Below, piece after piece: positions 1-11,900 of a stretch of DNA of 64,000 nucleotides; positions within the stretch are counted from its first letter, which is position 1, and the number at the start of each line of letters is the position of its first letter. The notes beneath the pieces were generated by a model. The model ran no database searches. It had not been told where the DNA came from and worked only from the letters and a program-made list of their open reading frames with translations. The DNA lies in the NCBI GenBank assembly GCA_030770545.1, contig CM061105.1:12073001-12137000 (forward strand), given 5' to 3'. This DNA comes from Macropodus opercularis. Lineage: Eukaryota; Chordata; Actinopteri; Anabantiformes; Osphronemidae. A program made the translations under genes and the position numbers.

Positions 1-3000
1 AATACAGGCAATCAAAATGACGACATGTTCAGGACCTGCAGCTGCCCTCAATTTGGTCCCAAATGCTTTGGAGACGTGTTCTTCAGCTCTACATTTATCT
101 CTTCTCCTGTGTAGCCAAGATGCTGCCATCTACTTCGCTCGACTGTTAACTTATTGAGTAACACTTTTGGTCAGTTGCCAACATTGTGCAACGAAGTAAA
201 ATGCATCACTGGAAACATTTAACACAGTTTCTCCATTTGAGTTTTTATTTCTATATTAAGTAAAAGGCTTTGGCAGCCGATAGTTTTTCCCCTATGAAGG
301 AAATAGTGTGATTTAAGCTGGGGATAAACTCTCTCGCTCATGGGCAGTGACTGCTAATTACCTAAGCTACAAAATCCTCCGCGTGGGGTTTAATCTGTTG
401 CTTTCTTGGTTGATTCTGGGCCAGCGGCATTCTCCAAGTGTTCAAATGTACAACTTGAATCAGAGCAAACGTCGACCGATGAGTGGAATCTGAATAGTGA
501 TCAGAAAAACCAATCACGTCTGAGTGCAAGAGGCAAATCAGATATAACCGGCTGTTTGGAAACATTCTCAACTATGACTAATATCCTTATAAGGTCATTA
601 GGCTAAGCAATGCATTAATTACAAATGTATGTATTTAAATTAATATTAATGCGTTAATGCATTAATATTAATTTGTCATTTAAAGCATTAAGTCACTATG
701 GTAGCTTTGGGAAAATGAGACTTCCCTCATTAAGATGCAAAATAATGCAGCAAGGTGCTGTAAAATCTAATCAGACCCTCTACTCCATGCGGACTGGTGT
801 AAAGTTTCACTCAGGCATTGTTCATTTATTGTGTTCACACGCATGTGTTGACACACAGGTGCTGCCATGACAACATAGCGTCAGGACGGGAGATGCAAAT
901 TTTAATTCAGCACATTTACTTCTGGGATAAAACTTTAATTCAAACTGTCGATGTGTTTGCACAGCATAGGTGAATTAATCGCAATTTCATTTACAGAGGA
1001 AAATTATTTAAAGCATAAAAACACTAATTCTGAAACATGGAAATAAAACAGTAACTTTATTTACTTCTTTTCTCATCTAAAAACCACACGTATGGACGGA
1101 GGTTACCAAAAAAGCGAGTTGTCGTTTAAAAAGAATAGGAGACAAGACAAGGAGGTGTATGACAGACAAATTGTGAGAAGGAGGAAGAGGAGAGGAAAAA
1201 AAGAAACACGACAGCAAAGAGGAGCGTCAACAGGAGGAAAAAACTGAGTAAATACTGTATGTCAGAGGGTACAAATAAAAGAGTAAAAGAGGCAGAGACA
1301 GAGCAAAAAGGTGAAATTGCAGACAGGCTGTATCAAAGCGTGGAAAAAGAGATGAGAGGAAGAGAACGACAGGGATGAATAAGGCAAGAGTGGGAAGAGA
1401 GGGGAGGTGAAAAGAGAGCACTGAGGGAACAAACAGGATGTCATCAAGAAGTAATGAAGAGAAAAGAAGGAGTGATTAGACAAAGAGTCGTGAAAAAAAA
1501 AAGACAAGTGCACTGGGAGAGCAAGGAGGTGAGAGCGAGAGACAAAGAGCTGTGCAGTCTTTAAAGCGTGAGGGGGGAAAAGATGAAAGACGGTGAGAAA
1601 GAAACACGAGCAAGCCAATGTGGTGCAAGGAGGGCGTGCAGCCTCTTCAGTGAGAGTAAAGTGTAGTATGGTGGCAAACTGTACTGGAAACAAAGCTGAG
1701 CCGGGAGCCAGCACAAACATACAAGTAGCGTCAGAACTATTGCTTGTCTACAGCAACAGAGGAAACACATTCTTCTGCCTTGATGGTGTGTTTGAGGTGA
1801 ATCGTACAAACGACTGCTCGTTTGTCATTTTTTTAATTCTTCTTCCCTGCAGCACTTAAAACTGATCTGCTGACGAAACGACACCATGTAATTCCATATA
1901 TTGTTGTGTAGGAACGTTATTAAGCCCAGTAGTGCCGCTAACAAAGAGAACCACTTGTCAAATGCAATGTCTCACCAACTGCTGCTTCACAATTCAAGCC
2001 TAATTCCCACCTGCCAGTGAAAGGAGTTTAAAAAGGCAGTTTGGGGCATTTTTATGCAATTTGTATTAGATAGATGACAGCAAAAAAGACAAGACGCAGA
2101 CGTTTATCAGAGCTTTTGGGAAGGGCCATGTTCGGTTTGTGGTAGCAGCAGTAGATTCTGCCGTAATAAAGCTGCACTAGGTATTGGGGGGAAAATGAAG
2201 TAAGTCTGATATCTGAAAGAACAAAAGGGAGCATTGGAGTGAAACTAAATTTCAAGTCGGAGATTCAGTTAGAAGCCACTAAGGTACCGAGAGATGAACA
2301 CAGGCTTAAAATAACAGAACTGGCTCCCTAATACCCAGCACAACCACTTGAATGGTTAGCCAGTTTAACAGAAGACACGGATCGAGTGCGAGCGTGGAGA
2401 TCGGCCCCCTGCGGACCTGCTACCAAGCAGCATGTTTACACGAGTGCTCCCCTGCTGTGGGGTCACAGCAGCTGAATAAGAAGATGCTGGACTGAAATAA
2501 AACGGCCTACTTGAAGCCCCACGTCAACCAGTTGCACGCTGCTTGTTTTGCTTTAACCTGCAGCTGAACTCTCGTAAACATTTTGTCTCCTCAGATTTTC
2601 CTCCAAGGCACCAGGTACCTCACTGCGACTACCTGAAACCCAATCTCTGTTTGGGGTTTAATTCTTGACAGGTTGATGCTAACACCTTCCAGTGAGATGC
2701 TACCTTTCCCAAAAACTTGATTTATGTAGAAGAAAATAAACCATATGAACCAATGTGAAATGCTGCAACACTAAGATAAATCATTTCTGTGCAATTGCAT
2801 AGACTGGCTGATGAATAAAAGCCGGAGACTTTGTTCCTCATAGCAGTATTCCTCTTTGGGTTGTTTGTGTCGGCTCAGAGAAGTTCTCTCAGTAAGTAGT
2901 AATAACTGTGAAATCCACAAAGGATTCTGTAGGTTTGACCTGAAAACGAAGATGCACTGTGGAAAAAACAGAAAAACACTTTCTAATCATTATGTGAAAG

Positions 3001-3895
3001 AGGTTGTTTACCAACCTCAGCAGTTCCATCCCTTTGTCTGATCAAAATACAATTCTCCTAAGTGATGAGGCGACTCCTGTTTTTTGTATCTGATGGAGTT
3101 TGTGCCTTTTTACCGAATAGCAGTTCATCTTTAACATCTTAATAAAACTCAACAAGAGACCCATCAGAGATATTCCCAGATATCAGACCCCATTGGATTC
3201 AATACTCTGTCCCGGTTAGTTCACACCAAATGGGACCTTGGTCACGTTTAAATTGAGTCTTGAAACCAGCAGCAGTGATTGTGAAATTACTGAAATTAAA
3301 CCCGGCTGCATTTGGTACTGCAGTCGCTACTAAAACAAGAAAAACATACTCAGCAGGTGCTGAGGCAGTGAGCGTGCTCAGATAACCCCAGGCCAACTGC
3401 CAAGTTTCAGGTAGTGGTAATCTCTTTCTCTTTTCCCGTGAAAGCAGGTTCTCAGTAATTTGGCAAATCAACCCACAGCTGCAACTTCATTTTAAAACTG
3501 TAACCTTTTCTGGAAATATTAAGACAAAACTAGGTGACATATAATTTCTGTGTTCGGTAGATACGTCTCTGAAAGCAAGCACAAAGAAACTGAATGGACG
3601 GTAGCGTCAGACGATTGGAGCAGGACAACAAAAGGTTAAGGAAAGTAAAAGAACAAATAAACTCTGAAATAAAGGCTTCATACTGAGACAGGCAGAGAGG
3701 ATGAGTGGGCACCGGGAAACCAGACAGATGAGAGATAGGTTGAGGAAAAAGCAGCAAAATGAAACTCGGAGTGAGCAAGATAAATGTGTGCAGTTGTTAT
3801 CCACACTGCTGCAAAAGCCCTCATTTGACAGTCGCCGCTCACACAAGGCTCTCCTCTGTCCCAGGGGGTGAGCCGCAGCTCTCTGAGCTTTTTAC
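1..3895. other. lig1 intron, open at the left edge
   Basis: No exon was found here. The exon expected next (human sequence beginning around VTSFILDTE) was looked for on the minus strand and not seen, so this appears to be one intron of at least 3.9 kb. It holds a short perfect inverted repeat near 637-674 and a strongly purine-biased block at about 1130-1600. Confidence 0.6.
637..674. repeat. perfect 16-bp inverted repeat, AT-rich
   Basis: The left arm AAATTAATATTAATGC (637-652) is exactly the reverse complement of the right arm (659-674), with the 6-base spacer GTTAAT between them. A related TGCATTAATT lies just upstream at 611-620. It could extrude as a cruciform or be the core of a small palindromic element. 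Function is unknown. Confidence 0.85.
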
Positions 3896-6800
3896 CTTGG
3901 GAATACGAGAGATGATATCAGGGTATTTGCTGGTGTTGTCTTCCTGGTTGCGGCTGAATATCCGAACTTCGCCGTTCTCTAAAATGTGAATCTGTAGAAG
4001 GAAAAAAATATATATGAAATAAAGTGATTCTGCAAAGGTACTGAAGACCACCAAAAACACCTTTGACTGATCTGAAGTTAAGCTTCACATTCTGCGGTTA
4101 GGCCTTTTATCATCAGATTAGACGGCCCATTATCACAAAGACACCACCTGTGCAGCACAGTGATGGCAGCAGCATGCTGTGGGGATGCTGCTCAGCTCAG
4201 GAAAATATATCCAACAGGGGAGATTTGTTTTCTAGCAGTACAATGAACATCAAAAGCTAAGCACAGTTTGTTTCACAATGATGACGTCGATGTTCTGTGG
4301 CTGAACCAGAGCCCAGGCCTCAATACAGCGGAGAATTTCAAGCAGGACTCGCAATCCCCATGAGTCATGACAGAGCCTGAGTGGCTTTGCAAAGAATGGG
4401 AGAAAATTGCAGAGTCCAGATGTGCAAAGCTGATTAGACTTATCTGCACAGGCTCAGCCGTAGTAATATTACCATTTCTTATTTACATTCTTAATGAATA
4501 TACATTATGTTGTACAGCTCTCTTTCTAGCTCATCATGAGGTTATTTTTGTTCATTAGTGTAAGAAAATTGTTTATGACTAATTGCTAAAATGAAAGTTA
4601 AGAAGGTGTCTGTACTTTTCACAGACACCTTATGTATGTATGCTGTTCTATTTTTAGATGCATTTTTGACATTTGTAATGTTTAAAGCAAATTTTTGAGG
4701 CGCTTCATGAGAACTGTCTGCAAAAAAACTGAAGAGAAATGCACCCACAGTCGCCCACATGACTGATTAGAATGGAAACACAGAATTATCAACTGCAGCA
4801 CACACAAATTTACACTTTCTAACGGCCAGACACATTCATGAACGACATCTTCTACACACAATGGAAATGATTTGACTCTGTGATGAAACGCGAGTCCCTC
4901 TACTGGCTGCCGGAGGTAAAGTCCACTGCAGTGAGACCAGAGAGAGAGAGAAAATTAACAGAGAAGGGAAAAGAGGACGTCATTGGGTTTTTCCCTCTGT
5001 TTTCATTTCTCTCTCGCTCTCTCACTGCCCATCTCAATTCAGCTCAGTTCAAAGGCACGTCATTGGCATGACTGTCCAAAATTAACAATACAGCTGGAGG
5101 GGTTTACATTACAATATCTTTTTTGCTGCGCGTGTGTGTGTGTGTGTGTCTCTCTCTCTCTCTCTCAGAATTTCCCCATTCCCACTGCTGTGTCCTGTTG
5201 TGTCTTCATGTTCGTTTGCCACTCCTCCTATGGGTCTCGCCTTTTCCGTCTGCAGCATCTTTCTTCACCCCCCCCCCCCCCCCCCCCCCCCATTCTGTCT
5301 GGTCCACAACAGCAGAACTTGCTCTGCCTACAGGCCCAGGAAAAAGCAGCATTACTGTTTATCTTAAAAGCCTTGCACAGTGTCATGCGCGGCTCTGAAA
5401 TACCATGTGTGCGCCACATTCAAGTGAACACAGAGCAAGAGCTGCAGGACAACCAATACACAGCTGGAAGGTATATGCATACAATATTCAGCAGGCATAT
5501 GTTCACTGCCAAACACTAGAAAAACAAACACTGCACTGTCACATTGCCACCTACGTGCACACATCCACACGCTCACCTGTGCACGCTCTCCGTCGTACTT
5601 GTATTCGCAGGTAAATGCTGCCTCATCGAACTTCTTCATCACTTCGCCGACACCCTTGGTGGGATGAGCCAACATGGGTCTCAGTGGAACCCCTGTAAGG
5701 GTTAAGGGTGAAAGTAAAACTCAGAACAGCAGGGCAACAAGCAACCAATACAAAGACTATGCATTTTTCATGACTTAAAAGCTAAATGTCAGGTAGCCCA
5801 AGAGAAGTTTTCTTCATTTTCTGCACTTTATTTTGCACACACATCAGAAAAGTAGACAAACAGAGGTGGGGCTTGTGCAAAAACAGGCCTTCAGGTAACA
5901 AGACTGAAGCAGATCTCAGATATGTTAAAAAAGACCAGAAGCTGTGAAATTAGCATGACACATTCCCACTTGACACATCAGCATCACACCCACAACAGTT
6001 TCTGTTTAAAAGGAAAAAAAACACTTGAAATTTGTTGTTTGCATTCTCATTTGGCCCTAATATGAAAGTTCTCTGACTAACATCCCCTTAGGCAGCGCAG
6101 AGCTAAGTTAAGCTTCTGCTGCAGCAGAGGAGTGATATAATTAAATGCACCAAACAATTTCCTTTAATTGGAGCCTACGGAGCTCTGAGCCAGTTATGAG
6201 AGGACAGTAGTGCTGCGTCCAAACTGGGCTGTGCCCAACATTCACCACCTCCTTCAACGTCATTTTTTGAACAGAGCAGCCCCGTTAATAAAGATTGTTT
6301 GCCTGCCAAAATAGCAACTACATTTGTCTAACTAACCAACGACGGCCAATTTGGTTTCCCAATTTAGTGGCATTCAGATGGCTGCTGGTATTAATTCCCC
6401 ACCTTGGTGCCAAAGCTCTGTATCACAAATAGCTTGACAACAGTGTAATTGGGAGTTAATCCTTAGTTTACCACTATCCTTTATCTCCCTGTGATAAATG
6501 ACTCAACGCAAATAACCGACTCATCTCAACTAAAAGGATCAATAAGCACACAGCGGTCACTGCTGTGCATGAAATAACCTTTTGCCTCATGATTGGCTGC
6601 TTACCTGGAGTGAGCTTGCAGTGATTGGGTAGCTGGTCTATGCCCTCTTTCAGCAGAACGGGCATGAGGACATCGTAATTGGGCATCTCGCTGGAGGGAA
6701 AGAGCATGGTGAGTGAGGTGGGGAGTTTGAAAAGAAAAACTCAATATCATCCAAAATAAAATTGAGTCAAATAAGTGAGAAAGGATAGGGGACAGGGCTT

Positions 6801-8854
6801 CAGGGGGATGAGGCACAGAGGGGAGACTGCAAAGTGTAACAAGGAGGTTTGTTTAGGCTTCAGTTACCAGTAAGTCTGTTTGAGAATGAGGCTCTTCTCT
6901 TCGATCCAGGCCCGTCTGCTCTCAGCACTCATCCCCTTCCCTGCGTCAATCACAGCGGGAGGGAAGCCTACAGGGAAGAAACAAGGGGGAAAAATTGCAT
7001 TTCAAACAGATCTGTGTAATGGTTTGAACACGTGTTTGACCGAACACTTGTTGGATAAAAGTTCAGAGGCATTTCAAAGGCCAGGAAATAAACTGAGCAA
7101 TTACCTGTGTACTGTATATTGTAGCTGTAGCTGTGTTTTCTACAGTATTGAATATGCTCAGCTTCCAGTCACACTGCAGTTACATTATCAGATCATTTAT
7201 TCTGTTTTACAGTTTAGGAGTTAATAATTTAGTATTCAGCAATAACTGACTTTAGCCTTCCAGGGTAGTTTTTCTTATTTGACCTGTCAGATTAAATAAC
7301 GGTTAGATAAAAATGAAAAAAATAAAAATAAATAAATAAATAAATAAATAAACATATCCAGACCAGACCACAGATCAATGCAAATTTCCCCACTGAGCCT
7401 CTGGTCTAATTGACTCTTATTAAAGCACACCTTCAACCGAGAGTAAGGTACGAATACTAATAAGTCAGAACTGAATTGAATTTAATTTGAACATTGCTGA
7501 AAACCTTAGTGTCAAACCTCTTCCTTAAAGTAATGAATTCACACCTTTTTTTGTTTTCATATGCACCACTGATTTATTTATTATTTATTTGTATTATTTA
7601 ACAAGCTTTTGAGATATCATCTGCATTTGTTTAGTTGTCATTTTATTAACTTAACTGTTCTGAAAGGAAAAAAGCATATTTAACAGTTTTAATTAACATT
7701 CTGTTAATACCTGTTCTGACACCTGACCATCAAACCACGAGTACATAATCATCTCACTAATACACCTATAAAAACATGTCACTCTGAAATGAAAACTTTT
7801 TTTTTAAACTGCACTTTTATTCGTGAAAGTAATTTTTCTAATTCAAAGCTACCTTGTCCAGGGGGGGTCAAGCACACAGCCTGGCTCAGCGCTGATAGGA
7901 CACTCTGCTCTGCCAGACCGATCCTGAGCTTCCCAGCCAGAGACCTGACAAAGCCACAAGAGCAACGACAGTCAGTGCCGATACCTGCTGCTCGAACACA
8001 TGCACAAGGAAATATGGTCTGCGTGTCTACGTACATACATGTATACGTGTGGTTACACATGTACACACACCTGCCTGTGTATGTGGGAAACAGTGTTATT
8101 TTACCTGACTATGTAGCGGGCCTCAGAAAAGCGGCATGCCACAAAGAGGCCTTTGATGATGTCGATTTTCTTATTCATGGCCTGAGGCGGAGGAAAGAAA
8201 TTGAGATTCACAGAGGAAGGACGAGAGGAGACGGAATGCAAAAAGACTGAGGTCAGCGGCAAGTACAAACTCCATGTTCAATCCAGTGTTACAAAAAAAA
8301 TTAAAAACACAGAGCCAAAAGCAAATGGGAGGGAAAGGAAACTAATTGCTTGAGAGATTCCAGGCAGGTGAGGAATTATTCAGAGGCAGAGATGCCACCC
8401 TCTTTCCTCTGAAGTAGACAAATAAACTAATCATTCCTTTTTACACAATCACATTAATGGTTCTTTTCTTTTTTTTCTTCAATGAAGCCAGCACTGAGAC
8501 GGCAAATAGAGTGAAAGCAATATTTTCCCAAGCATGCTTTCCTCTAATGAAAACGTTATTCCGTGGCTCACCGAGTTCCCACTCATGCTGGCAATTTCCT
8601 TCAATTTCCTGAACACGCCCCCTGCTGTCAGACTGGCCGGCTGGAACATCATGCGCTGGTTGCTACGGGAACTCTCGGCCACCAGGCCTAAATCTCCTTT
8701 CTCCTGCGCCTCTGCCTTGATTTTGTCCAATTGTCGCCCTGGAAACAAGAGCGAAGCGGTAAATAGCAGCTGCCTTGCCGGCTAATAGGCCTAGAAGAGT
8801 GGCTGGTTAGGTTGGGAATGCACAAGCGAGTGTTTGGGTGCACCGGCATGGAAA

Positions 8855-8900
<46 letters not shown>

Positions 8901-11900
8901 CATCCATTACCAGTTGCTTGAGCAACAGCTTTCATTAGCACTGTCTCTCCAACGCCAAGCTCCATCCCCAGGTAGGCAGGACCCAGCTGGTTCAAACACA
9001 GGTACACGCAGCACAGCAGGTCGTCTGGAAGAAGAAAACACGCCATTACACAAAACATGCGGGGATGCGACGAGATACAAGACAGATGGGTGCAGGCTTA
9101 CACCTCGCAGGACACATCAACACACACATGAGGTAACACAAACAAACCATATGGACACAGAAATCAACTCTAAAGACAAACCCACTGCATATACACACAC
9201 AAATATATTAATCCACAAACAAAAACATGCCCTGTCACATACTGTAACTCAACCAACAGACAAACACCCAACCATGCACAGTCATAGCAAACCAGCAATA
9301 AGCATAATATAGATACACAAACACATGCGCATCATCAGAAACCCCTTCCCCACCAACACACACGCATCAATGAACCGACTCATCCTCCCACTTTTATGTG
9401 CAACCTGGCTACACCATCATCGCCTTGATAGAGTGGCTGGTAGCCAGCTGCCTGTGTAGCTGTGTATCAGCATGCGTTATGGGACAGATAAAACACCATT
9501 TACCTGGAGAGAGCAGCAGCACGGAGCGAAACAGGTTCGACAGAGTCTCAATGTTCCTCAGTCTAAGGAATGACAACAGGAGACAAGGAAGACGGCTTAA
9601 ACGAATTTTAAAAGGTATCCTGGAATTACTGGGAAGCGGGAAATGAGATTTGTCTGGAGGGTTTAATGGGAAATGGAAGCTCAAGCACCAAATGAACAGC
9701 TCATTTCTGAAATGCTATATGTCAACTGCAGTGGGTGGGAAAACTACAAGCCATTACCAGAACATTTGTCATTCAATGTACCACAAAGAAGAGTAGAATA
9801 TGTAAAGGCGTTTCTCATTTAATTTGCACTGGGTCTAAGTTACGAATCTCGTGCGTGTCCTGTACGCTTGGGTTGGTTTTTGCTCATTGTTTTATAGAAA
9901 AGGTGTAAAGAAAGGTCACCATGTCTGTCGCAGAGATGCTGAAAATACACAGTTTAATTAAATCAGAGTACAAAAAGTTCACATTTATTCTTGAACATTC
10001 CTAGAAACTTAAACGTTTGTGAAATGTTCCTGTCCTCCAGAAGACCGATCCAATTCTCTTACTTTTTCTGGCCCAAACACACTTCACTAATTATACTCAG
10101 TCAAGTCCCAGCAGGAAGACTGGATGGTAATTTGAGAAAAACGCTTTTATATATGTACAGACTTTGTAGCGTCGCTATCATTTCCTCCCAAATGGTGGGA
10201 ATTAAAAAAAATAAAACACTTTAGCTCCATATGGAGCGTTTACCTGCCAGAGTCCTCTTCAATCTTCTCAAAGGTGCGAGCCACAGCCAAGTACGGCACT
10301 CTGGAGGGTGATGAGCATGTAGTTAAGCAGGCGAGGAATTCACAATGGCACATTTTTACAGTCACAATAATTAGCTGACTCAGCTACTTCAGCTGTTTAG
10401 GGCAACTGGCAATTAGAGCAACAGTAGAATAAGCTTTGATTCCAGGTTATCAAAACAGCATGAAAGCAACAGTGAGAGGGATTAAAAGGTCAGAGCGTCC
10501 ATGGTGAGTTCACACACGAAAAAAAAAAAGAAAGAGCGCGTCTATTTTTCGAAAAATAAAAAGGCCTCACGAAAAGAATTCTCGGTAGAGCTTTGTTCAG
10601 ATGAACCCTGGACTTTAAATGCATTGTAAATATTAAGCGCACAAACAGAATATCTAAGAGTCTAGATATACATTTTTTAAAAAGTCTATAGATTTTCAGA
10701 GAAGCAGATGGGTTTTCTTTCCCATATGAGAAAATGGGTTGAATTAATTATACAGAAGCCTCTTAAAGTCAAGTCAGTGACTTTCTTTTGTTACATCACA
10801 TTGTTCACAAACAGCAAAGCTAAGCAGGGCTGGATGTGGCAACTGACCCGCGTCTAGATATGACATAAGCAGCAGGACTTGAACTATGGCCCTGCTACAA
10901 AGGGTCATGATTTTTCAATGACTTCTCCCATCACTGAATCTGAACGTTTCCCTGGCTGCAAAAAGTTCAGCTCAGAAAAGCTGCAGAGAGAAAACCAGGC
11001 TGATTTTCACTCAGGACCAAAAAAAATTAAAAAAAAACAATGACAGCTGTCATCACTGCTCGGTGAAGAGCTTACATCTCGCATCTCGACTACTTGGTGG
11101 ATACATTCATAAGGGACCTTTCTGTCTTTATTTGACAGGCACAAGTGGAGGTGAAAACAAATATTGGCAGAGAGGAAGATGGGAATTAGGCGCCACACTA
11201 GTTTCTGTTTACACTGGCATCTGCAGCTCAGTAATTATGGGAACTGGCCTAATCTGAGCTAATATATCACAGGAAAGCACATTGAAAAAACGCTCTGGAA
11301 GAGAGACGTTACTTTACGATTACATTCCTCCCTATGGCATGAAAATAAATGGAACTTCCTTTCTATACAATATGGAATGTAATAAAACTTTACAAGTGTC
11401 TAGTTAAACGAAAGTGATAGTCCTAAAACTTCTTACGTTTTAAAAATGATTCCCAGTTACTCAGCAATTTATGGCATTACTGTACCTTTGGCTACCCATC
11501 ATGGATAGAGACCTTATTACTCTGGGATACAGTCAAGGAAAAAAATTATTTGAACCCCGGGTGATTTTGTAAGTTTGCCCACCAACAAAGAAATTATCAG
11601 TCTATAATGTCAGCGCTAGATGTAATGAGAACGGTGAGGAATCAGCCCAAAACTACTCTGGAGGAACTTGTCAGTGATCTCAAGGCAGCTGGGACCAAAA
11701 AAAACTGTTGGTAACACACTACGCCGTGAAGGACTGAAATCCTGCTGTGCCAAGAAAGCACATCTTCAGGCCTGTTTCAGTCAGTGAATCAGTCGGATGT
11801 TCAGTGGCAAACTTCAGAGGAAGACTGGGTGAAAGTGTTGTGGTCAGATGAGACCAAAATCGAGCTCTTTGGCATCAACTCAACTCGCCGTGTTTGGAGG

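Noticed and set aside
1227..1720. 152-residue minus-strand frame, hydrophobic and Phe/Leu/Ser-rich
   Set aside because: It comes from the purine-biased strand at 1130-1600 and has no family resemblance; it lies in a lig1 intron.
5123..5519. Several plus-strand frames with poly-proline and Ser/Leu repeats
   Set aside because: They translate the GT/CT microsatellite and the C24 run in different phases.
8812..9312. 166-residue plus-strand frame
   Set aside because: It is built on a TG microsatellite and runs antisense across a real lig1 exon (8911-9024); histidine/threonine repeats come from the CA-rich DNA.
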